A DNA stretch of 64,000 nt from Euwallacea fornicatus (GCF_040115645.1 NC_089543.1:3162001-3226000), one strand, 5' to 3'. Shown: positions 12,736-25,936, counted from the stretch's first letter. Notes: a model not told the origin generated them from the sequence alone. Made by a program: numbers and translations.

Positions 12736-15302
12736 GCCGCACGGGTGGAAACGAAACCACAAACACGTGCTGAGGAAAGTACGGGTACCTAGTGAGAAGT
12801 TAGTTTCATTTGTCAAGTTTAAGTTTGAAGGGAACTTACGGAGTAAAATCTTCAATGAAACGGAACTAAACAAGTACACAATTTTTTACCCCCTTGGTAT
12901 AGTCATAATCTCAAAAATTCGTACAATAAAAATAAGTAGTTACTTTGCGTATTGTGTTCGTAATCTAGAAAGAAACTGCTTTGTTTAGTCCTGTAATAAA
13001 ATTTATAGGTAATCTTAGAGAAAGTCTCATATAAACTCGGGAACTTATTCGAATAAAATAGGATAAGGAACAGTCTCAAATAGGGAAACTAGGTGGCAAT
13101 AGTAATAGGTTGGTTGGTTTTGCACGTAATTCGCTGAGGAGAGCGATATTTAGATGAACCGAGCCAACTAACATCCGACGAGAAAGTTTGAATTTGCTTT
13201 ACCCTTACTTGTGCTTGGAGGTCTGAATTTAAATTCAGTTTTAAGCAATTACGACAATGTCGGTTTGAACTTGGAAATTTAGTTTAAAACTGACCCATTT
13301 TTCATCTATCCATTTGAGAGGTGTTAAAAACATATCTATATACGTGGGCATAAAATAAATGATTCCAGGATATAGCGCTTAGAAAATCAATGGAAGATAC
13401 TAAGAATGAAATGAATAGCAACCAAAGGAACGTAAAAATGGTTAGAAATGAAAAATCGACACGATTTTTCATCGGTGGGAATAAAGTACGTGTACGAGTG
13501 GAAATCATAACTCATATCTGGGTGCGGTGTTTATCCACCGAGTGGCTGAATAAAAATTGACGAATAGATGAAGAAGATAAGTCGCGATTAATATATTTTC
13601 TTTATAGAGCGCTACCATTTGACATATTATCAAGCCCCCTGGGGTGAGGTGTATATAACAAGAATTAACCCAAGGGCTTATATCAAACCTTCCGTTCGAC
13701 TTTCGGGTAAATCCATACGCATTGTATACACGTGGGTTTACTAAAGGGATTTGCAAAGTTAACAATGAATCCTGTCCCGATAAAATGAGGATGAATCTAA
13801 GGGATGAGGGAGTAAGTCGCGGGAATCCCAATCAGACTTATATATTAAATTTAAATCGGTCTAAAACCTTTGTCCTTTTGTGTGCACTGGTGTTACAGAC
13901 TATGTAGAGACAAGAACAATAATTGTCAATACAATAAGAAGAAATTTACTTTCCAAAATGCGTTCCGGGATGGTCCAGCTGACGATGAGTTAATCCAACG
14001 TCAGTTGGGCAGACTTATTTCGGGTGATTTGTACAGTATTGAAACTACCGCTGTAAATGAAAAAGTCGATCAATATGGAATCTAAAAAAGAGATGTTATT
14101 AGCAGTGGTTTAGCATATCACCAGCTCCATCTAGCTGTGTTCGGCAGTACTGGGAGTGCAGTTTCTACACTGATCACTCGTTGATACGTCAATTCGCTCC
14201 TTCAGCAAGGTACGAACGACGTGTTTTTGTACTAACCCCATAAGTTACGAGAACACTGTTAGTGAAAGTTTCATTCACATTTTCATGCCATGAAATCTAC
14301 CCTTTTCTTAGTTAAAACATTTTTGACAGGTTTACCCGCAATGACGATCTAAATTGGTAACTACTTAATCAACTAATGGATCCACAGCGCGAGAGATACA
14401 TTTTATTTCTAATTCAGCAGGTCAGCAGAACTGACATTGAATCCCGAATATTATTCATAGAGGAAATAATAAGTATCGACTATCTATACAGGGTCTGAGC
14501 TATGCATGAAAATGGTCAAGCATTACGAAAATGATAGACGACAACCATTAAATCCGAAACATGTTTGAATGTGTAATAGAAGTTGATCTTGGTATATACA
14601 TTTAGCCCTAATGGCTCGCTGAGTGCTTGAATTTACAAATTCACCAATGAATTTTGATTGCTCATACCATAGAATGATACATGAGAATAAAGGTAGATTA
14701 CATTCGATCTTTCAAGAGATTGGTAAAATAGTTCCAATAGCTTTGGGGCTACTTGGAATAATAGTACTTAATCTGCAGATGATCAAATTTATTGAAGGTT
14801 CTTCTGCTTGAAGTCGGTGCATAGTTATAGAGTCAATTGAGAAAAATTGCTTCTTGACAAGCCAGAATCTTTTTAAGATTCTCTAAATTGGTCGTTGTCG
14901 CCTATATCGTATCCAAAGATTAAAAATTTTCATGCGTTTCATTGTGAGATAATTTTATGATAAGAAAGGATTCTTTGATCCCTCACGTAGATTCTTGTAT
15001 TAATTTTCTAAGCCAGGTCATCGTTGTTATTTACGAAAGCGTTTGGAGCACTCATTAGTATTTATGACGGCAGTTGAACAGCGTGAGATAGAATTGCAGG
15101 CTTTGAAAATATTATGCGCATAGTTAAATTAATTTATCAATATCGCTGCTATCAATCATAGCAAATAAAGCGTTTAATACAGAGGAATTCCTCTAATTTC
15201 AATATATTATTATGCCAATTAAGTAATAATCATGGCATAATAGAGCGTTATTTGCCACAAAAAAAGATCAAATAAAACAACGCGGAAACAAATAGGTTCA
15301 AT

Positions 15303-15308
15303 TTTATT
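15303..15308 (-). terminator. Polyadenylation signal for second LRR gene
   Basis: On the minus strand this reads AATAAA, 510 bases past the stop codon of the LRR gene ending at 15819. No earlier canonical signal was noticed. Confidence 0.5.
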
Positions 15309-15660
15309 TAATCTGTTTGTATAAATGTTCAATTACAGCCTTGTATATTTAGGATACGTAAAGTAAGAGTAAACACCAAACACAATAAAACAGTCTTCAG
15401 CTAGCTAGTTTTAAGGGGTAAAGATTGTAGATTTTATAAGTAGAAAATTACGTGTATGCCTATAATCTAAAATTGATCTAAAAGCTATCTTTTATGATAT
15501 TAAATCATATTATGTTCCTAATGCTAGTAAATAATATTGTTCGTGGTACCTAATAATAATAAATAACATTCATCAGATTTGTCTTTAGGAGAGGAGTCTT
15601 TTAGCGCCAAAATGGAATATGACTATGGAAGCAGGAACTGATGAAAGCTAACAATCCTAA

Positions 15661-15700
15661 CACTACTACTATTACTATTAGCAATAATAATAATAAAACA
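15661..15700 (+). repeat. ACT/AAT trinucleotide microsatellite
   Basis: Imperfect runs of ACT/ATT followed by AAT lie within the presumed 3' UTR of the minus-strand LRR gene. Confidence 0.8.
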
Positions 15701-15818
15701 AATAACACAAAAATAAAATGCTGTGGGAGCAATTTGATCACAATTCAACAACCGAAAGGAAAAATTGAAACGTCAACTCGTCACTATACATCTACTTCAG
15801 CCATTCACAAGAAAAGAA

Positions 15819-18800
15819 TTAGTTAATTTTGTCTACGTGACGCCCAAGGGGCTTTCGCTTCCTTGCAAGGAAAAGAACCCCCACTACAAACATGATGGCG
15901 CCATACACTACGCATGCGTTAATAGCGGCTGTGGCCCAAGAGTTGGGCTGATGCTCGGCGAGGCGCATCTTCACGCCCTCTACGCTGACGTAACCTACTG
16001 AATCTAGCGATCTGGCTGATCTTGCGAGAAGTAACTTGGGCGATGGTGCACATCCAGACTCTCTCACGTATTTCGCCCATGTCCTGTTAGTACCAGAAAT
16101 GGTTCGGGCTCCTTTGAACGGTTTCCTTCCTATTGCGGTCTTGTTCATGACCATGGGGAGGCCGATTTTATCGTCATAGTTGCAAACTAACAGGCGCTTA
16201 CGCTTGTGCTTTCCGACGGTGACGTCAGCAGCCCCTATAGTGGACCCTTCCAAAATCGTGAGATCTCCTTTCTCCATACGCGCCCAATCCCATAAATTCG
16301 CCACCGAACAATCGCATCTCCATGGATTACCGATCAATTTTAATTTTGTAACTTGAATGTTAAACTCGATTTCTCGAGGAGAGAAGGTCGACAAGTTGTT
16401 GTAGGTCAAGTCGAGGACTTCCAGTTTCGGTAAAAGTTCCAAAAAGTGGAAATCGTTGGGGGAGCTAAAATGGTTCCCTGACAGGATTAAAGTTGTTATA
16501 TTCCTCGTCCAAAAGAAGGCGTCTGGTGGCAAGAAAGTCAAATTACAATTACTAAGGTCCAAAGTTAGCAGCCGAGAAAGTTGTTTGGGGAAGAGCGGAC
16601 CTGTTTTCGACACACGAAGCGGGTTTCCGGCGAGCTGAAGTTCTGTCAAGTCTGTATAGGTGAAATTGTTGAAAAACAATGTGGCATTGAGCGGTCGTCG
16701 CAAGCCGCAGTTGTTGAGTTCCAAACTTTCCAAACGGGTCAAATTACCAAACAAACCGGCCTCCAAGTTGTTAAGATCGTTACCCGACAAAATCAGTCGC
16801 CGCATCGACGTCATTTTCGAAAACGACGTAGGAGCTATGTTAGATAAGTTACTATAGCCCATGTTTAAATACTCCAAAGTTTCAAGAGGAGCCAATAATT
16901 TAACAAACGCATCGTTCAGAGGATTGTGTGATATGTCCAATTCCTGCAAACTTTTAAATTTATGGAATGTATCAGGCAGACGCCGTAAACCGCAGTTGCT
17001 TAAAGACAGTTTTTGCAAGTTCGTTAGAGGTGATAAGGCGACTAGTAAATCAGAAGCAAACAACGTGTTTCCTGTAAGATAAAGGCTTCGAATTTTGGTC
17101 ACGTTCGCGAAAGTGTCTTCCGATAGTGGCACAGTCAAATTGCAATAGGACAAATCAAGAGTTTCCAAATTGGATAAGCTCTTAAGCGGAGGTCCTACAT
17201 CCACGTCAGACAAATTATTTTCAGCTAACACCAGAACTCTCAAATAGTGGTTATTAGAGAACATAGTTTCAGATAATTGATTCACGTGCGAATTTCGCAA
17301 ATCCAAGTTTTCCAACAAAGGTAGCCTCGAAAGCACATCCCAGTTCATCTCCCTCAAGAACTTATTACCGCTGAGCTCGAGAGTTTTCAAATTAAGCTGC
17401 GAAATAAATGTATCCTCCCCGATTGCGGATAAATTGCAATGATTCATCTTTAGCGTTTCCAGGCTGGTTAACTTTTCAAAGACTTGGGTGTCCAAAGTGT
17501 TTAGCGGATTCTCAGATAAATCCAACGTGGTTAAAGCCGATATATTCTCGAAGAAGTGCTCATTCAGGAATTCCAAACTACAATTACTTATATCCAAGTA
17601 TAATAAAGTGCTTATCGCTATGAAGGGGCCTTCAACGGGATCCAGAGGATTGTTCTGCAGCTCCAGAGTTATAAAACCCGCGGAGTCACTGAAAACAATA
17701 TTTTATCATGACATACATGTGTACCAGACAATGTTACCGGAATTGAAAACATTTCTTTTTCTTGAGACGTCTTAATATTTTAAATTTATCTTTATGACAG
17801 TTTTGCCAAAATACCCATAAGTCAAAAATTCAATGACGATACAGATGGATGGGATCCCCCCCCCTCCCCCCCTCCAGTATAAATACATTCTGAATCATTA
17901 AGCAAACGTCAGTCGATGGCGATTCTTAATGGAAAGCAGAGCTCGAAAGAAGTTCGCATATCCAAACCAAAAGTACAACACTCGTGTATTTAACTATCGG
18001 CATGTTTTTAATCCCTCTATTTTGTTTAAGGCATCTACGTAGTTTGTTTTTTAGATATTCTTTATTAAAAATTGACCCATTATTCGTTTTAAGAAACTTA
18101 GTCAACCTCAAGTTGATGGACTGCAAAGTAGCTATTTTCGACAAGATGATGTAGTGGCATTCTGTACTGAATAAATTTTGAATTCTTTAAAGCTTCAACA
18201 CTACAATCAATCGGAATGCGAATGACGATTATCCAACAGTCATGTGATTTGACGCATTATTATTTCTTCCCAAGATCAAACATTAAAAATGCAATTTTGG
18301 TTACAAATGTTCGAAATTAAAATGATTTAAGGTAAAGTATTCAAGGAAAAAGCAATTAAATTAATGCAAATCCTGTTATTTTGAATAATGTTATTGGAAG
18401 TATTGAAAGAGCACTTTTGTGAATCGAAAATGAAAGAATATATTTTGAATAGCTTTTATAACGTGTGTTATTTAGTTATTTAACATTGTTGCTCGATTAT
18501 TCATTATTCATTAATGAAAAGAACATATTTTATAGCAGCATCTAAAATTAGTTTAATTAATTTTATGAATTGTTACTTCAGGTTTTTTTTATAACCATCT
18601 GTTCTTTAATTTGTTTTTTGATAAGGAAATAATATGTATTTTTTGTTTCTATATGTTGTAAATGTGTGATAGTTCCTTTCGGTGAGAGCCAAGGTTGCAA
18701 AATGTGGTATGGAGTTTATAAATTTATGTCACTAAGTAGCTAAAACTACCTTCATCCCATAAACTTGGCTCATGTCTGAAACTTCAAAGTAGCTTTCATT

Positions 18801-19494
18801 AAATTACTGCCAAAAACATCCTCCTAACCCTGATCAACACAAAATATAGCGCTCGAGGCAAACCACGAAAGCTCTAAATATCAAACAGCTGAAATATTCG
18901 TTCGTAATAAATTCCATTTGAAAATTGTTCTGAAGAGGGATCCAAACAATATCGTGTAATTCCATCTGGCCCATAAAATAAAAGTTGCTACTTACTAAAA
19001 GAGATCCGGATCGACCCTCCTGATCTCATTTCCCGAAAAGTCAGCATCTATTAAGTAGTGCAGCCCTGGAATGGAAGAATAGAAATATTCTAGGATATTT
19101 GTCAGTGGTTATTAAAGCAGGAAAAGTTGACCATAAAATACGTGACTTGCAAAATAAATTTAATACGGAACAAACCTTTAAAAGATTCCCTTTTGAGCAC
19201 GGTCATAAGGTTGTCCGCCATCTGTAACCGTCTCATTTTGATATCCGGAGGAAAAGGCTGAACTTCTGATATCAAATTGTCGTTCAAGTCCAAAACGTAG
19301 ACGTTCATGCTAAGTTCTTCGTAAGGTATTTGCGTCAAGTTGCTGTTTGAACAGTCCGTAACCCAGTTGATGCGGAAATAATGGCAATCGCATTCGTCCG
19401 GACACTCCTGTTCAGCCAACTCTCCATTGAATGAAAGACACGGTGAAAAGAAGCCGAATAATGATATCGACAGAACATACAAACGGAGCTCCAT
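15819..19494 (-). CDS. Large LRR single-pass membrane protein (3 coding exons)
   Basis: Coding exons on the minus strand are 19494-19176, 19065-18996 and 17688-15819, all with GT-AG borders and consistent phase, giving 752 residues. The protein starts with a signal peptide (about residues 1-22) and an LRRNT cap (C31, C35, C37, C48). About twenty LRRs follow, many ending in asparagine-rich LDLSNCNL or LxLSGN variants. An LRRCT cap starts near residue 584 (NPWRCDCSVANLW), and a transmembrane helix spans about 715-737. Only about 15 cytoplasmic residues follow (RKRKPLG), so signalling must be indirect. The long ectodomain with almost no tail is reminiscent of chaoptin/connectin-type adhesion LRRs, but the relationship is not established. 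The ATG is four bases after an acceptor (TTGTTACAG), so a 5' UTR exon lies upstream. Confidence 0.92.
17856..17875 (+). repeat. Polypyrimidine C-rich tract in LRR intron
   Basis: Runs of C broken by single T residues, within the second coding intron (17689-18995) of the minus-strand LRR gene. On the coding strand it is a G-rich tract that might form a quadruplex. It is prone to sequencing error. Confidence 0.7.
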
Positions 19495-20325
19495 TTTTCT
19501 GTAACAAGTGAAAATTTATAACTTTGTATACCCTACAATCAAATACTAATTTAATTAAATATTACAAGGAAAGTGTAATGATGCTGGAGTTGAGTTTTTT
19601 TTTTTAATTATATCATTCCCTTCATCAGTGTTATCAAGTGTAAAAAAACATAACTTGAAGGCACTTTATGAAACTTTTTGCCCACCAAAAATGGTGCAAC
19701 AAAATCTCCTTAGATCGTGACTGTTCGTTCGCAGTAATACTTCCACGTTCCTGTCGAACGAAAATTGATAATAGAATTTTATTTCGCAGCAGTCGTGAAC
19801 TGTAAAATGTGCCCTAAGCTTTTTAATTGAAACTGTCCTACATACATAATATACGAAATAAGTATCGAAACAATTAAAATTCCTTTATCAATTATTTAAA
19901 ATTCAATATTTGCATTGTTCGAATTGTTCCCCCCTGAGTTAAATTGGCAAAACCGCAGACGGAGTACGTACGAGTGTACAAACAGGGAAGCAATGATAAT
20001 TTCCGAATTACTCTGGCACGCACTAATGAAAATCACTTCGCTTTGTTGCAAAAGATTAGGGGAAATTATTCATCTGGCATCGATAAGCTGAAGCTGATTT
20101 ATTGAACGTTACACCTCATTTCCTTGGCTTGTGGGAAATTTTGGTACAAGCGTTATCATTATTAAAGTCAACAATTCAATTGGAAATTGGAATAACAGTG
20201 TACCCAAAAAAAAAATAAAATGTCAATTGTTTCCGGCAATTTCACATTGGGATGAGACGAGTTGGCGTTAAGGTCTGTCCAAAATATGTCTCAATACTCT
20301 GTTGAGGGAGATGGTTTTCTTCGAA

Positions 20326-20423
20326 TTCTCGAAAATTCTCAATAAAGACAAAAAAGTTGCTTGAATGTTTCGAAAAACTTCTGTTACGGTCAATTCTGAG
20401 TAGTTAAAAATTCTCGAAAATTC
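20326..20423. promoter_or_regulatory. Two heat-shock-element-like motifs
   Basis: TTCTCGAAAATTC occurs at 20326-20338 and again at 20411-20423. Each matches the three-unit heat shock element TTCnnGAAnnTTC exactly. They may reflect a local duplication, since flanking bases are also partly similar. AT-rich composition raises the chance rate, and no promoter is adjacent. Confidence 0.3.
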
Positions 20424-20639
20424 CGAGTTAGTTCGGTCTGGATTGTTAAAGATATATGAAAATCGCTGTACAAAAATGTAAACAGGTCGACTTACAATAC
20501 TAAAAAATTTGCATAAAAACTCTATTAGAAATTGACTGAATTGCTTCAGAAAATATCTCTCCGAATCAGTCGCACTTGCTTCGAATAAAAACAGCATGTG
20601 TTATCAAAATTCCAAAAATGTCTATACATGTTAACTTTA

Positions 20640-21715
20640 AGCAAGATGTTTCGTGATAAAGTAAAAAATTAAATGGGTGAATCATGAGCTCATTTTGAGA
20701 TAAAAACTTCATATAAAGAAAGGTACTAAATTGCTCCAATTTTGATTTACAAGGTGTCGAAGTTTCATTTATTCTTCGATTTTTATTAATGTCTCTGTCT
20801 TTGTTCTGTGTTAAAGATAATTAACTCAAAATTCAGAGTAACAATTATTTTAGCATTACCAACATAACAAAATAAAAATTGTTTAAAATACTCTACAGGG
20901 TGTTACTTTTTTCGTGGCCGCTCACAATATTTTACATCAGTACTTTTTTATGGCATTTTTAGGTTTTATTCATTAACTTCATTTATCCCCTTATGTCTTG
21001 TATTAACTTTTTTGCCTCTTTGTTTTTTTTATTAGGAACAGTAGTTTATGAAATATTTGCAAAAATATCTAACCACGTTCGTCCCAATTGACCTAAGGAT
21101 ATGATAAAAAATGCAAGGTAGTGAATTGTTGAAAAATTTTATATGCTTTTCAAACTATTAGAAAGAGCCTTGGAATTATTTTATACAATCCAACAATCTA
21201 TGCAAAGAAGAGTAAAATCTTGCATTTTGATAAAAGGAGAACATTTTCTGCAATTACTTTGATTATAATCTAAATTAGGAGTTTTAATTTAAGCAAATAT
21301 CTCTTAAACTACTATTTCTAATGAAAAAAATTGAAGAGGCAAAAAACTTAATAAAAGATTCAAGAGATTAAATGTAGTTAGTGAATAAAATTTTAAAATG
21401 TTATAAAAAAAGCTATGATGTAAAATATTGACAACGACCACGAAAGAAGTAACGCCCTGTAAGGTATTTTAAATAATTGCATTCTCGTTTTATTTGTTCT
21501 GCTAATATGATTGTTACTGCCAATTTCGAGTTGATCATCTTTACAAGCAACAGAAATAAATGAAAATTATTTTAAAAAATTAACTTCAATACTCTAAATC
21601 AAAATGGAAGCAATTCAGGTCATGCCTTGATATGATGTTTTTATCTTAAAATAAGCTTATGATTCACATATTTCGTTGTGTACTGCGTAAGAAACATCGT
21701 GTAGAGTTAAAGATC
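20640..21715. repeat. About 1.1-kb imperfect palindrome (foldback/MITE-like)
   Basis: The left half is the diverged reverse complement of the right half around a centre near 21.18 kb. The best-preserved arms are 20879-20940 and 21418-21478: both read ACAGGG-GTTAC-TTTCGTGG and then CAATATTTTACATCA towards the centre. Inside, matching blocks include TTTTATTCA, TTTTTTGCCTCTT and AGTAGTTTA. Outside, matching blocks include TAACTC-AAATT, AGTAACAAT and GAATCAT-AGCT-ATTTT-AGATAAAAAC. Nothing coding lies in it. It could be a MITE nested in a larger inverted duplication, or one foldback element. Confidence 0.8.
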
Positions 21716-24700
21716 TTTCAAAACCAACCAGCTCGACAAATAAACAGCCCTCATGTGATTGTGCTCCAGATTTGCTATATATTTGAAAATGTCAAAGTTG
21801 ATACGAAGCAACCTTACTGGATAATCGCATTATCCAGAAATAATATATAATTTCGCTGCGGGTCCTTCTGACACATGTATAAGGGCCTGCAAATGAGTTT
21901 CATTATAAGGGTTCTCCGCTCGCATTAGTCCTAAGTTCGGGGCATTTCACCCTGAAATGGTTACAAAATATAAAATACAATAGCCTTCTCTTCGGAAAAT
22001 TATGTCTTTTAAGGGACTTAAGTATCCATTTAGGTTATTTCTACGTGGAGATAACCGTTAGACCTTTGTTTAATTGTTTTTGTCGCTCTTCTATGGCTTA
22101 CTCTACTCCGGATGTTTTTGTTTTTCTAATTAACTTCTTTCCCCACGCTAATTACGACAGGTTATTATCACGAATCATACTTCACGCATCTTTTTTATTA
22201 GCTAATTTTAGTGCCAAGTCTCACGCAAAACTACTAAGACGTGAATATTGAGATCCAGTGATATTTTAAGCATGAAACTTGCTGCAACTATGCCAGTTAA
22301 ATTTAAGTAGGAAATTGAGAATATTGGAGATATTAGAAAATTGGTATTACCATCCTATTTTCTTGAACAAAATTAGGTGAAAATGAATATTAAGTGCCTT
22401 TGATAATTTTCAAAATTAATTTCAATTTTTTTTAATGATTAATTCAAAATTAAAGAAGATAATAAATAATATCTCTAATCATATTTTCCTTGGAAAAAAT
22501 TCGCTGAATAATGAGTGGGAATATCTGTCAAAGGCTAAGTGAACAAGTCCAATAGATACCCTTTTAGAACAGAACGAGGCCAATGGAACTAACAATCTAG
22601 CGAATCATTCCTCTAAGAACCGGCCGAGTTCAACTGAACCAGTCAAGTTTAAGCTTCAATCAACCCCTCTAAGAACCTAACGAATCAGATCCAACCGAAC
22701 CCCCACTAAAATACTGATACTACCAAGCTAATAAGTAGACTTCAAATATTTTGAATTCATCGAGTCCAACCGCTATTCACTCTCAAAAGTTCAACTGACC
22801 TTTAAGTACCTCTTTAATAGGTTTTAATTGAAACTATTATACTGAATGTAAATATTTTAGTCTAAGGTCTTCAAAAACCATGTCACTATTCAGTACTTTC
22901 AAAGTATATAAGATATATAAAACTCTTTATTTAAAGACGAACATATACGGTTCATGAAAACATCAATTTCTTGTTCTCTATCTCGTGTACGGTTTTTTAA
23001 TTTTTCCAATCGATTTTCTTGAGACTTAGTTCATCGAATTCAACATTTATTACTCCTGTTCACTAGAGCTCTATACGTACTTGTTTCGCTTAGTTATTTG
23101 CTCAATTTATTTCCGCTTGGATAGAAGATAACCCAAAATTCTCGTCTAAAGAGAATAGTTCTCCATTGGGAACTCGGATTTTGATTAATCGTAGCAAGAT
23201 TTTAAAAATGCTTCTAGAAGTTGGGGATAAAAAATTTACTTAAAAGGGAGGTTGACTCTTCCTAATTTGGACTTGCGATAATGAGACATTAGTTTGTTAA
23301 AAGTTATGAATTAAAGAAGAAATCTTTTCCTGTCCTGGATCCAATTAAGAAAACTTTTCTGTCTTTGGAAGTTTTGAGATTACACTTGGAAAAATTCAAG
23401 CGACATAGACTGATGATTAAATAATTTTTACCTGTAAACAAAGCTCGTTATTAAACAACATTATTTGTTTTGAATTTGGTATTTCAACAGTCTTAAACAG
23501 GTTAAATAAACACCCATGCGTTTAGGGCTGTTTGGATAAACAAATTTTCTACGTGTGTACATAGCCAACCACCGCATAATCAATTACATATACTATTCAT
23601 GGTTTACTTTAATGAGAATTGATATAATTCGGACTATTTAAATCTCTAATTCCATTCTTTTAAAATAATTCCATGAGCGTGGTTCGCATTTATTGGAAAT
23701 TCTCATATTTCTCTAAAATGGTTAAGATTCGAAAACAATTTTCTCAAAATCTTACACTCCCTGTTGCATCGAGGTTATTCAATCAGAGTTGATTTAGATG
23801 TCTTCCCCTAATGGGGATTTATGTTCGTTTTCAATCACGGACCATAATTACAGTGCCAATAATACTTAGGATAATCAAACAAGCAAATTTCAGCAATGTA
23901 AGCTTGCTAATCAATATGGGGTTGTAAATAATGAAGTGACCCTCTCAACATGATGAACTAAACTCGGTATTTGAGTTATAATGTGGGACAAATAGTTCTC
24001 CTTGTTCTATTGGATTTTCGTCCTTTTGTAATTAACAAACTTGCCCGAGTAGGACGCCCCTAGGATCACAGTTATATGGGGAAAATGAGTACCATATGTG
24101 AGGGATTTTGCTTCCAAACAAGGGAAGTTAGAAAGCCAGGTTGGGAATATTGGAAAATTAAATCTGGCATGGTTTCTCTGGAAAAATATTGCTGAAAATG
24201 GGAAAAATGCTTATGGGATTTTTTTTTTAAATGAAGAAGATAGGAAGCTCCCCAACTACATAGGGAAGATGATATTATTAAAATGATTAGAAAATAGAGT
24301 TTACCATACATTTTTTCGGAGAGACTATAATTAAAAATTACGTTAGCAATTTCTATCTTCTATTTGTGAGAACTTTCATTTTAATTAACATTTATTTAAT
24401 TTCAAATTTTCACCTCTGTTATCTAATGGGTAGAATTGACGAACATTTTGCTAAGCTGGCAAGCAACTGCTAGTTTCAACACCTAATAAGCTGTGTGTCA
24501 CCGGGCCTGACTCATATTTTCCTCATTCTGCAGAAATTCCCTAATAAAAGCCAGACCGTAAAAAACCAGACTGTCAGAAGTGTTGGCCCCTTAAACAAAG
24601 ACAAATGGCACCGGCACTTTATATTGATTTGAAATTGCCATGGTTAGGGTCATTTTCCCGGCTTTATGACTTGCAAAAACTGAACTAGGGGGTTGGAGTT

Positions 24701-24907
24701 TGGAGATATATAGGTCGAGACTTTTAAAACTTTGGAGGCGGAGAATTTTTAATACCTTCAACAACCTTAAAGACATCCACAAGAGCACTGACACACCCAC
24801 ATGTGCTGGGACCACTATATTGTCTCTTGTCTCGCACCGAACACTATTATTCACTTGAGATGTGTTCGCATTCAGGCCCACGATACAATTACTACGACGA
24901 ACCTCTT

Positions 24908-25022
24908 AATGGTCATATGACAAGAAGTATGATTAGGCTGATTTACTATAATAATGTCTTAGCGTCATGTGACAATAAACCTAATCTTCTTGTTTTCGAT
25001 ATGGCCATATTAACCATCGTAA
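24908..25022. repeat. Short inverted repeat
   Basis: Left arm TTAATGGTCATATGACAAGA-GATTAGG (from 24908) and right arm ending about 25019 are diverged reverse complements, sharing CAAGAAG, GATTAGG and a GGTCATAT/GGCCATAT block. The loop of about 40 bases itself has partial symmetry. It is MITE-like in size, but no clear target-site duplication was seen. Confidence 0.5.
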
Positions 25023-25624
25023 ACATGAAGCAATTCGAAGGGGGCAAACAATGCTCTGGATACGTAGAAAATTATAGCATAGAGGTTCATTGGCTCTTAG
25101 ATTGAACCTAACAATGGTTTGAATTAGTGGGGAACATGCAAAACCTAAACTGACAAAAAATTATGGCAAAACATTGTTCAAGTCATTTTTTTTAAAGGTG
25201 GGCCACAATGTCGGAACTATTCTAAAGATTCGGGTTAATGAGACCTTAAAGGTTAAGTATGGGTCCATTTTTTGGGTTTACGTGATGTCCCCGAACAAAT
25301 CTCATATTTGTGTTAAAATCTATGGAAGACCATGCCAAAATGAGCATTTCATCCCTAATTGTCTTTTCGAATTTAATGATACAAATAGCATAGGATTTAT
25401 TCCCAGAATAAAACTGCTACCTGTTAGAATCTTCATCAAAATAGTAAAACATGAAAAGAGTTCATTTTATGCCTCAGTGAAATTTTCAATAGCATGTGGA
25501 ATATCCATATCGGGCAACAGTATTCGACAACACAGACGATGCGTCCAACATTTGATCCAATGTGCAGTACAATATTCTTCAGAATTTACACTCAAAATTC
25601 AGCACATTAACTATTGGCAAATGA

Positions 25625-25738
25625 TTTGGTTCAACGATGAGGCGAACATTGGATCCAACACTAGAAAAAAATATAGTGAAGCTAATGTTCGTTCATCAGC
25701 GTCAGAACAGTGTAGGTTTTTTTCTAGTGTGTATTGGA
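25625..25738. repeat. Nested hairpins inside an open frame
   Basis: Two interleaved inverted repeats are visible. GATGAGGCGAACATT (about 25636-25650) pairs with AATGTTCGTTCATC about 40 bases on. ACACTAGAAAAAAA (about 25660) pairs with TTTTTTTCTAGTGT (about 25730). They lie in a 202-codon open frame at 25174-25782 that matches no family I know. Confidence 0.5.
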
Positions 25739-25827
25739 AATTAAAAAAAAAAAAACCTAAATTAAAAATGGAAGTAACCTAAATGCTACCTGCATTATTT
25801 CTGGCCTAATAGTTGTGACAATTGCAG

Positions 25828-25936
25828 GAAAATGAAAAGTGCTCAGACTGCCAAGACGAGGATTCGAAGCTGCACCCTTTAATGACCAATGAGAACTTCA
25901 CTGCCGAGCACCCAACTGCTCATGTAGCCGTTTGTC
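25828..25936 (+). other. Orphan exon candidate
   Basis: A 109-base segment is bounded by an acceptor (ACAATTGCAG) and a good donor (GTC|GTAAGT). Only one of three frames is open; it encodes 36 residues starting ENEKCSDCQDEDSKLHP. It is more GC-rich than the flanks. I could not find partner exons or a family. Chance or a relic exon is possible. Confidence 0.25.

Larger units (their letters stand above)
9107..15300. other. 3' UTR of LRR gene, then intergenic DNA
   Basis: The first clear AATAAA after the LRR stop is at 9832-9837, giving a possible 3' UTR of about 730 bases. Beyond it I see no convincing gene. The stretch includes a poly-C run (12071-12083) and a pair of weak direct repeats near 11.52 and 12.66 kb. 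Open frames here, up to 108 codons, have no motif I recognise. Confidence 0.5.

Noticed and set aside
24803..25105. 100-codon open frame on the plus strand
   Set aside because: Overlaps the 24.9-kb inverted repeat and matches nothing known.
25174..25782. 202-codon open frame on the plus strand
   Set aside because: No recognisable domain, no good start context, and its end runs into hairpin and poly-A sequence. Best explained as chance or element-derived.
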